Source: Lactococcus lactis (GTDB lineage: Bacteria > Bacillota > Bacilli > Lactobacillales > Streptococcaceae). From it: a stretch of 64,000 nt of DNA. The DNA lies in contig NZ_CP118969.1 of the NCBI RefSeq assembly GCF_029023865.1, positions 992,001 through 1,056,000 of the forward strand. The letters are read 5' to 3'. Shown here in pieces: positions 48,885 to 58,400 of the stretch. The first letter of the stretch is position 1; each line of letters starts with the position of its first letter. A model generated the notes under the pieces. The model did not search any database. It worked only from the letters and a program-made list of their open reading frames with translations, and was not told the DNA's origin. A program made the translations under genes and the position numbers.

Positions 48885-49490
48885 ATGACAATTGTAGGTT
48901 TAAAAAAAACTTATCTTGGATTAATTGATAAAAAAACAGGCAAAATTATTGCAGGTCCTGAAGGGCTAACAACAGATGGACTTTATATGTCAAATCCGAA
49001 AGATTTAGGTACAGCTTCTGCAAATATCACTAATATTGCAGCTGCTGGTACTCAAAAATTTGGAGACAACGGTCTTGTTGATGTAGTGAGTTCAAAATCA
49101 TTTCCGCAAGTCGCTGCAGTTTGGAACAATCTTCCTTTTGATATTAAAGCTAAAATTAAAGGAGAAGTAAGCGACAAAAAAGGCGGATACGTTCAATCAC
49201 AAGATTTGCCACAAGTTGCTTTGATTATTGAGTCAGAGTTAATTGATCGTTCACATTCAATTTTTTACGCATTCGGTAATGGGCAAATGACTGAAACTGC
49301 ATTGAACATTCAAACTGACCATACAGCGCAAAACCGAGTTGAAGATGCATTGACTTATCAATCACTGGCTTTTGCGGCATGGAATAATCAAGGAATGAAA
49401 ACTTTCAATTCTGCAGATTCTGGATTCGATAAAGCGGCAATGCTAAAAGAAGTTATGGGAGGATATGCTGCTAGTGGACTAGGAGTTTAA
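48885..49490 (+). CDS. Major tail tube protein
   Basis: The 201-residue protein (MTIVGLKKTYLGLIDKKTGK) is the phi13-type major tail protein, with a Gly-rich beta structure and LPFDIKAKIKGEVSDKKGGY. It forms the tail tube. A strong terminator follows, so the most abundant message probably ends here. Confidence 0.88.
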   Translation: MTIVGLKKTYLGLIDKKTGKIIAGPEGLTTDGLYMSNPKDLGTASANITNIAAAGTQKFGDNGLVDVVSSKSFPQVAAVWNNLPFDIKAKIKGEVSDKKGGYVQSQDLPQVALIIESELIDRSHSIFYAFGNGQMTETALNIQTDHTAQNRVEDALTYQSLAFAAWNNQGMKTFNSADSGFDKAAMLKEVMGGYAASGLGV

Positions 49491-49499
49491 TTAAACAGT

Positions 49500-49526
49500 G
49501 CGGGATGATTACATCCCGCTTTTTTA
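49500..49526 (+). terminator. Terminator after the major tail gene
   Basis: GCGGGATG and CATCCCGC pair perfectly around ATTA and are followed by TTTTTTATTT. Partial termination would lower the tail chaperone level relative to the tube protein. Confidence 0.85.
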
Positions 49527-49549
49527 TTTATAAAATATTGGAGAAAAAC

Positions 49550-49894
49550 ATGGAAATTAAAATCAAACAACTTAAAAAAACCGTTGAAGTCAAAGCTTCA
49601 ATTAAAAATCTCAAGAAGAGTTATAAATTTGCCAAAAACATGGCCGAAGCAGAAGAAAAAATTAGTGAAGGAAACGATGAACTAGTCTTAGATTATCTTG
49701 ATTCAATTATCGAATTTGTCTCTGATATCGCTAAACTCAGCAAAAAAGAAAAAGAAGAACTTGAAGAACTTGAAATGGAAGAGTTGATGGAAGTTGTTTC
49801 TTATATTGTTGCAAAATTGCAAGGTGCTTCTGATTCGGACATCAAAAAAGCCAAAGAAAATGGCGAAGTGGGTTTAGCCCAAGAGAGCGAATAA
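49550..49894 (+). CDS. Tail assembly chaperone (gpG-like)
   Basis: From ATG 49550 (TTGGAGAAA upstream) the protein has 114 residues, helical and acidic, with KKSYKFAKNMAEAEEKISEG. It is the short product of the chaperone pair; near its end is the slippery heptamer GGGTTTA. It helps the tape measure protein and tube protein assemble. Confidence 0.85.
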   Translation: MEIKIKQLKKTVEVKASIKNLKKSYKFAKNMAEAEEKISEGNDELVLDYLDSIIEFVSDIAKLSKKEKEELEELEMEELMEVVSYIVAKLQGASDSDIKKAKENGEVGLAQESE

Positions 49895-50082
49895 TCAGCA
49901 ATCATAATCACTTGTTAGAATTACAGCTATTCGAAAAAGATGTGATTCAAAATCTTCATTGGGATTTAAGCACAATTGGAGAACAGGAATATGAGGAATT
50001 GCTTGATGTCATGAGCGCAAATCCTGATAACAAAATGATGTCAGCTGAGGATTTAGCTGCTCAATGGAATTCGTTAATTTAA
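49550..50082 (+). CDS. Tail assembly chaperone fusion made by -1 frameshift (gpGT-like)
   Basis: A shift into the -1 frame at GGGTTTA (49870-49876; zero-frame codons GTG GGT TTA) joins the first 109 residues to SPRERIISNHNHLLEL and so on, ending at TAA 50080-50082. The fusion has 177 residues. The downstream frame has no start codon with a ribosome site and encodes a sensible helical domain (FEKDVIQNLHWDLSTIGEQ). Such G/GT fusions precede the tape measure gene in nearly all long-tailed phages. Confidence 0.85.
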
Positions 50083-50099
50083 AAAGAAAGGAGGAATAT

Positions 50100-53000
50100 A
50101 TGGCAAAAGAAAAAATAGCTGGGACTTTGGCCACTAATATCGGAGTTAATACTACTAATGCAGTAACCAGTATTGAAAGCCTTAAAAATTCAGTTAAAGA
50201 TAGCACCAATGCTTGGAAACAGATGGAATCTCAAATGAAGCTGTCAGGAGATACTCTAGGTGCTTCTAAAGCTAAGTATGAGGGTTTGTCTGATTCTTTA
50301 AGTAAACAAAAATCAGTGCTTGAGCGGCTAAAACAAGAGCAATCAGAAGTTAACCGTTCTACTTCTGATGGAGAGAAAGCTTATCAAAAATATGCTTCAC
50401 AAATTACTCAAGCAGAAGTTAAGTTAACCGCCCTAAACGGTCAACAAGATAAAGCAAAACAAGCTTATGAGTACCAAAAATCAGGACTTGCAAAACTTAA
50501 CGAGGAAGTTCAACATTCTAACAAGCTTACGGAAGAACGGGTAAAGCAACTCGAAGCGGAAGGAAAAACTGAAGAAGCCAACAAAGCCAAAATTGATGGA
50601 TTAAAGTCAGCTCAAGAAAAATATTCTCAAATTTTAAAGATTCAAAAAACCGAATTGGAAAAACTAGGGGAATCAGGCGATAAGAACTCTAAGGCTTATA
50701 GACTTCAAGAAGTTCGTGTGGCGCAAATGTCCACAAAGGTTTCAGAAGCTACTCGAGATATAAAAAGGCTCAATGGCACTGAAATAAAACCTCGTACAGA
50801 AGGTATAGGTAAAGTAAAGAGTCAGCTTAGAAGTCTTAATGGTTTATTAGACCGTACACATAGCCATTTTAAAGATGTCTTTTTAGGGAACATCTTAGCT
50901 ACCGGTGTAATCGGTGCGATTGGTGATATTAAGAGCAAATTTACTGGTGCGTTAGAAGCTGGCGTAGAGTATAACAAAGAAATGCAGAATTTATCGGTTT
51001 CTTTGAATAATTTTACAAATGGTAATCAAAAACTGAATGATTCTTTAGTTGATAATATCAAAAATTTGCGAGAAGAATCAGGATATTCCATTGATACATT
51101 AAGTCTTTTAACTAAAAAAACTTATGGATTAACAGGTTCGGCTGATGGCGCTAAAAAATTATCTGACGCTTTTGTTAATTTAGGTCGTGCAACTGGTAAA
51201 TCTGATGATTCAATGCAAAACATTATCACTAAGTTTACTCAAATGAATGCAAGTGGTGAAATTACTTCTGGTTCAATTACCAAAATGGAAAAAACGCTAC
51301 CTGGGTTCGCTAAAACATTATCCACGACAATGGGTGTCTCTCGCGATAAACTCAACGAATTAGCAAGCAACGGTAAAATTTCAATGTCTGATTTATCAAA
51401 GACAATTGAAAACATGAGTGCCGCTAAACCTAAAGGGCTTGAAAACTACCTCACTTCATTTGACGGATTTTCTGGTCACTTGCAAGAAAAATACCAAAGT
51501 TTATCTGGAAAAATCACAGAAGGTTTCTTTAAAACAAATAATAATTTCTTAAAAAACATGTCTAAATCTCTTGATGGAAAGGAAACGGAAAAGGCGTTTA
51601 CTCATATCGGAGATAGTGCAAATAAAGCTGTCACAACTATTTCTAAAGCTTTTAGCTCCGTTTTTAAAGGAACGAAAAATCCATTAGCAGACTTTGCGAA
51701 TGGACTGGCTAATAAAATTGAAAAATTAGGGAACTTTATTTCTAAACATGCCAATGATATCAAAAACTTTTTTGGTATGGTAAAAAATTTAGGCGGTACT
51801 GCATTTAAGTTAATCGGCGACACTCTAAAAACAGTTATACCGTGGCTTGAGAAGTTTGGGACTTGGGCATCAAAACATCCGAAAGACGTTAAGAAAATTG
51901 CTCTTGCAATTATAGGACTTAAAATTGCATTAAAAGGTACATTAGGCGTTTTAAAAGGTGTAGAAAAATTTAAAGAAGCTAAAAAATTAGTTTTAGGTTT
52001 TGGGAGTTCAATCAAAAAAACAGCCACTGGAATGAAACTCGCTTTTAACTTTTTAAAAACTAATCCATTTATTCTTATTATCACAGGCATTGTCGCCGTA
52101 GTCGCCGCATTTGTAGAACTATATAAGCACAATAAGAAATTCCGAAACTTCATCAATGGTATAGCTAAAGCAGTCTCAAAATGGGCTGGTAGTGTTGTTA
52201 AATGGTTCAAGAAAACATGGGACGATGTTTCTAAAGGTTTCAACAACTTCGTCAACTCATTTTCTAAAGTGTTTAACTCGCTTTTAAACGGAATAAAAAA
52301 CGCATGGAATGGTGCATGGTCTTGGATTGGCAATGTATTTAATAAATATATTGATGTTTTTAAGTCAGTTTTAAAACTTTTTACTGATTTCTTTACAGGT
52401 AAATGGGGAAATCTCGGCAAGGATATCCAGAAGATATGGAATGCTTTATGGGGTTTTGTTGAGTCTATCTTTGGTAAAAAGGTTGATTCTATCAAAAAAG
52501 GTATCGAAGGTTTCGGTACTAAGATTTGGGATACATTCAACACAATTAAAACTAAAGTCAGTGATTTTTGGAAAGGAATGTGGGATGGTTTAATCCAATT
52601 CGGAAAAAATGGTATCAATTCAGTTATAGATGTAATAAACAACGGTATCGGCGGAATTAACGGTGTGATTCATACATTCGGCGGTTCTAAAAATGCAATT
52701 AGTAAAATACCTAAACTGGCGAACGGTACTAAAGGCGCACCTAAAGGAGTCGCATTAATTAACGATGCACCAGGCGAACATTACCAAGAAGCTGTTATAG
52801 ACAATTCAGGTCAAATGCATGTACTGGAAGGTCGGAACAGGCTTGTAAACTTCCAAGGTGGTGAAACAGTTGTACCCGCTCACGCTATCCCTCACTTTGA
52901 AAATGGCACTCCAGATTGGTTGAGTTCTATTGGTTCGTGGGTTAAAGATAAATGGGATGGCTTAACAGAAATGATTAAGCACCCTATTAAGACTTTAACT

Positions 53001-53873
53001 CACTTCATGACTAATGCTATATCAGGTATTAGTGGTTCTCCTTTAGTTACTTCTATAGCACCAGCTCTTGGTAATGGATTTGTCAATGCAATCGTTGACC
53101 CAATCAAAAAGTTACTTGGTTCATTAAAGAAAAAACACGAAGATGACGGTGGCGGTTCTCAAGGTTCGCCATCTGGTTCCGGTGTTCAACGTTGGGCTGG
53201 ACAAGTTAAAGAAGCACTTGCAGCTAACGGCTTGAGTACTAGCCAAGACATGATTGACCGTGTGCTTCGCCAAATCGCTTCTGAGTCAAGTGGTAATGAA
53301 AAAGCGGTCCAAGGGAACATCGGAGATATTAACAATATCACTGGTGACCTTGCTAAAGGGTTGATGCAAACAATTTCCTCAACTTTCAACGCCAATAAAT
53401 TCCCTGGTCACGGTGATATTTTTAATGGTTACGATAACTTATTAGCTGCTCTTAACTATGCTAAAAAAACCTATGGCCCAAGTTTGTCATTCCTTGGAAA
53501 TGGGCATGGCTATGAAAATGGTGGATTAATTAGTAGCCATGGACTATATGAAATTGGCGAAGGAAATAAGCCAGAAATGGTTATTCCTTTGTCTGTTGAA
53601 AAAAATGCAAGAGCAAATCAATTGCTTGCGGAAGCTAATCAAAGAATTAATGGGAATAGTGAGCATGTTCAAAATAATGAAATTGATAATTCAATTATTA
53701 TCAATTTATTATCAAAAATATATGAATCTTTAGATGATATTAAAAATAATCCATTGATAGCCTATGCAATGATAGACGGAAAAATGGCTACAAATCTATT
53801 AGCAAAATATATGAATACTGCTCTTAAAAATGAAGAAAATAAAAATAGTTGGCTTTGGGGGAATAATAATTAA
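50100..53873 (+). CDS. Tape measure protein with an embedded lytic transglycosylase domain
   Basis: From ATG 50100 (AAAGGAGG upstream) the protein has 1257 residues. It has an N-terminal long coiled coil (about 20-220), a conserved TP901-type core (about 250-480), hydrophobic helices (about 580-690), Trp-rich amphipathic repeats (about 690-840) and an SLT-like domain (about 1030-1130; RQIASESSGNEKAVQ with the catalytic Glu, and AKGLMQTISSTF). It sets tail length and probably opens peptidoglycan on injection. It overlaps the Dit gene by one base. Confidence 0.92.
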   Translation: MAKEKIAGTLATNIGVNTTNAVTSIESLKNSVKDSTNAWKQMESQMKLSGDTLGASKAKYEGLSDSLSKQKSVLERLKQEQSEVNRSTSDGEKAYQKYASQITQAEVKLTALNGQQDKAKQAYEYQKSGLAKLNEEVQHSNKLTEERVKQLEAEGKTEEANKAKIDGLKSAQEKYSQILKIQKTELEKLGESGDKNSKAYRLQEVRVAQMSTKVSEATRDIKRLNGTEIKPRTEGIGKVKSQLRSLNGLLDRTHSHFKDVFLGNILATGVIGAIGDIKSKFTGALEAGVEYNKEMQNLSVSLNNFTNGNQKLNDSLVDNIKNLREESGYSIDTLSLLTKKTYGLTGSADGAKKLSDAFVNLGRATGKSDDSMQNIITKFTQMNASGEITSGSITKMEKTLPGFAKTLSTTMGVSRDKLNELASNGKISMSDLSKTIENMSAAKPKGLENYLTSFDGFSGHLQEKYQSLSGKITEGFFKTNNNFLKNMSKSLDGKETEKAFTHIGDSANKAVTTISKAFSSVFKGTKNPLADFANGLANKIEKLGNFISKHANDIKNFFGMVKNLGGTAFKLIGDTLKTVIPWLEKFGTWASKHPKDVKKIALAIIGLKIALKGTLGVLKGVEKFKEAKKLVLGFGSSIKKTATGMKLAFNFLKTNPFILIITGIVAVVAAFVELYKHNKKFRNFINGIAKAVSKWAGSVVKWFKKTWDDVSKGFNNFVNSFSKVFNSLLNGIKNAWNGAWSWIGNVFNKYIDVFKSVLKLFTDFFTGKWGNLGKDIQKIWNALWGFVESIFGKKVDSIKKGIEGFGTKIWDTFNTIKTKVSDFWKGMWDGLIQFGKNGINSVIDVINNGIGGINGVIHTFGGSKNAISKIPKLANGTKGAPKGVALINDAPGEHYQEAVIDNSGQMHVLEGRNRLVNFQGGETVVPAHAIPHFENGTPDWLSSIGSWVKDKWDGLTEMIKHPIKTLTHFMTNAISGISGSPLVTSIAPALGNGFVNAIVDPIKKLLGSLKKKHEDDGGGSQGSPSGSGVQRWAGQVKEALAANGLSTSQDMIDRVLRQIASESSGNEKAVQGNIGDINNITGDLAKGLMQTISSTFNANKFPGHGDIFNGYDNLLAALNYAKKTYGPSLSFLGNGHGYENGGLISSHGLYEIGEGNKPEMVIPLSVEKNARANQLLAEANQRINGNSEHVQNNEIDNSIIINLLSKIYESLDDIKNNPLIAYAMIDGKMATNLLAKYMNTALKNEENKNSWLWGNNN

Positions 53874-55408
53874 TGGCGTTTAAAATTTATTACAATGGCA
53901 CTGATTTGTCTAATATTGTCGATGGATTCACAGGTATCACAAGAAATATAGGAGCAGGTTGGACAAATAACTTGCAAACTAAATCTAAATTAGGCTCTGA
54001 TTTTCTTCGAAATTCAATCAATTCAAAAAGCATAACTATAAATTTTGTAGTTAATGTAAAAAAAGATAGATTTACATCTGTTAGAAAAGCACTAGGAGAA
54101 ATATTAAATGTAAATGAACCATGTGTTTTAATTTTTGATGATGATCCAAATAGCGTTTGGTATGCAGTGCCTGATGGCATACCAACGCTAGACGAATCAT
54201 CTTTTTATCAAGCTTTTGGCACTCTCACGTTCTTAGTTCCAAGCGGCTACGCAGAATCAGTCGATACTAAAATATTGAATAATGATAACTCAGGCGGAGA
54301 AAATGGAACCATCATAAATAATGCTGATAACTCAGTTTCGGTATTGATTAATAACAATGGAACCTTGCCTATCTATCCCACAATTAAAGTCACTCCAACA
54401 TCTGAAACAGGCTATTTAGCCTTTGTTGGGCAAAACGGAATCCTTGAAATTGGTAATCCAGATGAAGCAGATACAACCACCGCTAAAAGTCAAAAGCTAG
54501 TCTGTGATTTTAAAACTAAGTCTGATTTTGAAACTAACTTTGTTCCAGATACAAGCTGGACGACTTCATGGCCAACAAATCTTGATGGTATGCCATTAAA
54601 TAGTACGATTGCTTGGAAAGATGATGGAATTCGAATTGGAGCAATGGCACAATCTTCGCTTTGGAACGCAGGAGTTTTAAGATATGAAGTACCTAAAGAT
54701 GATTTGGGTAATTATGTTAAAGATTGGCATGCTAATTTCAATACACTATATATTCAGAAAAATCTTGAACAATGCGGCCGATTTCAAATTCATTTTGCGG
54801 ATGAAAACAAACAGCCTCTTGCTTGCTTTGAAATCTATAAAGGAGGCGTTGGTGAAAATGCAAGTTTGAACTTTTGGCGGATTGGTGGAGATAAAAAATT
54901 AAAACATTTCAAAAATCATACATTTTCAGCGACAACTGGAAAACCAGATAAAAATGGGTCTCCACTTTTTGCTGCAAGTCATGGCGGACAGGCTATTGTT
55001 AAACAAGGTAACAAGATTTCTTTCTACTGGCGAGCGATGGCTGAAACTTATCTCATGGATGATGTGCCAGCATCTACCAAACTTGCTTATGTTTATATCG
55101 TGATCGGGAAAAGACGATATTATCAAATGGTAGCAGATACAAGTCTTAGATCATTTAAACTCATGAATCTAAACAATGAGTACACTGTCGATATTCCTAA
55201 TAAGTACCAACCAGAAGATGAAGTAAAGGTTGATATGGAAAAATCAAAAATCACAGTTAATGACTTAGGGGCGAACTCAGACTATATCACGGGTTCAGAA
55301 TTCTTTTCAATTCCTCCAGGAGCAAGCCAAAGGCTAGATATTGTGTATTCAAATTTCACAACAAGCCCGCCTAAAGTTGAAATCAAGTGGAAGGAGCGAA
55401 TCTTATAA
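53873..55408 (+). CDS. Distal tail protein Dit with an inserted carbohydrate-binding-like domain
   Basis: The 511-residue protein has the Dit N-terminus (about 1-135; KIYYNGTDLSNIVDGFTGIT, VRKALGEIL) and a C-terminal galectin-like end (about 430-511; IPPGASQRLDIVY). Between them about 200-420 (FETNFVPDTSWTTSWPTNLDG) is an extra beta-rich domain. A plain Dit has about 250 residues; enlarged ones with carbohydrate-binding modules are known from lactic acid bacteria phages. It joins tail tube to baseplate. Confidence 0.85.
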   Translation: MAFKIYYNGTDLSNIVDGFTGITRNIGAGWTNNLQTKSKLGSDFLRNSINSKSITINFVVNVKKDRFTSVRKALGEILNVNEPCVLIFDDDPNSVWYAVPDGIPTLDESSFYQAFGTLTFLVPSGYAESVDTKILNNDNSGGENGTIINNADNSVSVLINNNGTLPIYPTIKVTPTSETGYLAFVGQNGILEIGNPDEADTTTAKSQKLVCDFKTKSDFETNFVPDTSWTTSWPTNLDGMPLNSTIAWKDDGIRIGAMAQSSLWNAGVLRYEVPKDDLGNYVKDWHANFNTLYIQKNLEQCGRFQIHFADENKQPLACFEIYKGGVGENASLNFWRIGGDKKLKHFKNHTFSATTGKPDKNGSPLFAASHGGQAIVKQGNKISFYWRAMAETYLMDDVPASTKLAYVYIVIGKRRYYQMVADTSLRSFKLMNLNNEYTVDIPNKYQPEDEVKVDMEKSKITVNDLGANSDYITGSEFFSIPPGASQRLDIVYSNFTTSPPKVEIKWKERIL

Positions 55409-58400
55409 TGTTAATCTCGATTCATGACCATACTTTAAAACGGGTTGGTTTTCTCAGTAATGATGACTCTGAAACGCCCGATTTTAAAGATGATAATTTT
55501 CATCGCTACTTAGCACAGGGAACCTCTACTTTTGACTTTACTGTAAACAAAATAAAAAATGGAGTGGTTCAAGATTATGTTCAACTGTTAAATGAACGAG
55601 CTTATTTCAGCTTTCAGTATGAGGGAGAGGATTTCCTTTTTGATTCTGTCATTGTCGAAGAAGATGATGACAAAATCACTTTCAATTGTCTAAGCCTAAA
55701 CCTTGAAATGCGAAATGAAGAAGTGAAAGCCTTAAAAAATACAGTGAGCCATAACATTAAATGGTACTTTGACCAATTAGGCCTAATCAATTTTGCAAAA
55801 ATCTCACTTGGTATTAATCAGGTTGAAAATTATACAAGGACCATTAATTATGATTCAGAAGATACTAAACTTGCTCGTTTAATTTCAGTCATTCAGAACT
55901 TTGATGCCGAATTTGAATTTGTCACAAAATTAAAAAGAGATGGAACGCTTGATAATATCACACTTAATATTTACAAGAAAAATGATGGTGGCGATGTTCA
56001 AGGAGTGGGTCAAAACAGAAATGATGTGCTTTTATCCTTTGGAGAAAATGTTACAGGGGTTAATCGAAAAGTTGAAAAGTCTCAGATATTTAATTCACTT
56101 TATGTCACTGGTAAAGATGGGTTAAGTTGGAAAAATTCTGCTTGGTCAGTCACTAATTCAGAAGGGCAAGAAGAGTTCTATAAACGAGCAGGGGAAAGTT
56201 ATGCTAAAGCTCCGCTATCTGCTCAAATGTTCCCCTCACAGCTTCAATCTTCGAGCGGTGACATATTTACCAACAATAATGAATCGACTGAATATGCAAC
56301 AGTCAATGCAATGTGGGGCTATGCTTTAAGTCAGTTGAAACAATATGCTTATCCATTAGTGACTTATGAAGTGACAGCCACAAGTAACTTGACAGTTTCA
56401 AGTACTGGAGACGGTATGCCGCTTCATATCGGAGATACAGTCAGAATTCAAGATAAGAATTTCATTGATTCAGATGGAAATGTTGGATTATTCTTGTCAG
56501 CACGAGTGAGTGAACTAGAAATAAGTTTCACTAATCCTACAAGTAACAAAATTATGTTTTCTAATTACATCAAGCTGAAAAGTGAAGTATCTGATGATCT
56601 AACTGCTAGAATGCAAGAAATTATCAACGCTAATACTCCTTACCGTCCTGATATCACTTCTACCAATGGCTTGCAATTTAAAAATGGAACAGGAACGACT
56701 ATATTAGGCGCTCACATCTATTTTGGGTCAGATGATAAAGAAGCAACCGCAGATAGCTACGAATGGTCGAAAGATGGAACAGTTGTCGCTCCAACTCAGA
56801 CTATCACAGTTGATGCCAGCGGAGTTGCGGATAAGGCAGTTTATAGCTTTAAAGCGACGGTTGCGGGTAAAGTAGTCGCTAGTCAGTCGGTTACCATCAC
56901 TAATGTAGATGATGGAACAGCAGGGTCTGATGGACGTTCTATTACAAATATTGAGCAGAAGTACCGATTAACAACTTCCTCAAGCATCCCCACACAAGAT
57001 TGGACTGATTCTGGTTGGTTAACTTCTCAACCTACAACAACATCTACTAATAAGTATCTTTGGTCTATCACTCGAACAACTTTCAATTTAGCACCTTTAA
57101 CGCAAGATGTTATTGAACAAAAAGCAGTTTATGGTGATAAAGGCGATAAGGGAGATACTGGAAATGATGGGAGAGCAGGTAAGGACGGTGTTGGACTACG
57201 TTCAACCACAGTTACATATACTATATCTTCAAGCGGAACAGTTACCCCAACGGCTGGATGGAATTCACAAGTCCCTACTTTAGTCAAAGGGCAATATCTC
57301 TGGACGAAAACAGTTTGGAATTACTCAGACGGAACGAGTGAATCGGGATATACAGTCTCTTACATTGCGAAAGACGGAAATAACGGTCATGACGGAATTG
57401 CTGGTAAAGATGGTACTGGAATTAAGAAAACCACAATCACTTACGCAGTCGGAACATCAGGAACAACTGCTCCAGCAAGCGGTTGGAATAGCCAAGTGCC
57501 TAACGTGCCAGCGGGGCAATACCTATGGACTAAGACTGTTTGGGCTTATACGGATAAGACCAGCGAGACAGGTTATTCAGTTTCTAAATTCGGTGAAAAG
57601 GGCGATAAGGGAGACCGAGGTATTCAAGGTATTCAAGGTAATGATGGAAGTCAAGGGATTCCTGGACCTAAAGGTGCTGACGGAAAAACGCAATATACAC
57701 ATATCGCATACGCAAATAGTGCCGATGGTAAAACAGGCTTTTCAACTTCTGATTCTAATCGTGCCTATATCGGGATGTATGTTGATTTTAACATCAATGA
57801 TTCAACCACTCCGAGCGATTACTCATGGACGCTTGTTAAAGGAGCGGATGGAACGCAAGGGACACCGGGCAAACCTGGGACAGACGGTAAGACACCGTAT
57901 TTTCACACAGCATGGTCTTACAGCGCAGACGGTACGGACGGTTTCACAACTGTTTATCCGAATTTGAATTTGTTAGACGGTACTAAAGATTTTAGTGGGA
58001 ATTGGACAAATGCAAGTAGTTGGGTAACTGATGGAACGTATAAAGGCTTAACTGTTAAAAAACGAACCAATCAATGGGTCGGTATTTATAAAACATTTAC
58101 AGCTCCAAAAGATGGTGTTTACACATTTTCAGCTTATGTTAAAAGTTCAGGAGATACGGCAGGTATATATAGGCTTATTTTTAAAAATGGTGTAAATGTT
58201 CTCTTGCCTAACAAGTTTCTAGGAAATAACTTCGATTGGTTAAGGGATAGTTTTAGTATAACTTTGGAAGCTGGCGATGTTATGCACACTAGATACGAAA
58301 TAAGTGGTTCAGCCCCAGATACAATTTTATGGACTGCTGGACATAAGTGGGAAGAAGGCTCAACCGCCACTCCACACATGCGCTCAGCTAGCGAAGTCAC

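Noticed and set aside
51602-52642. Long minus-strand frame of 346 codons opposite the tape measure gene
   Set aside because: Low-complexity translation rich in Pro, Phe and Ser, no ribosome site, and fully antisense to a well-supported gene; it follows from the codon use of the tape measure gene.
57338-57967. Plus-strand frame of 209 codons inside the fibre gene
   Set aside because: It arises from the repeated Gly-rich DNA in another frame; no start site and no sensible protein.
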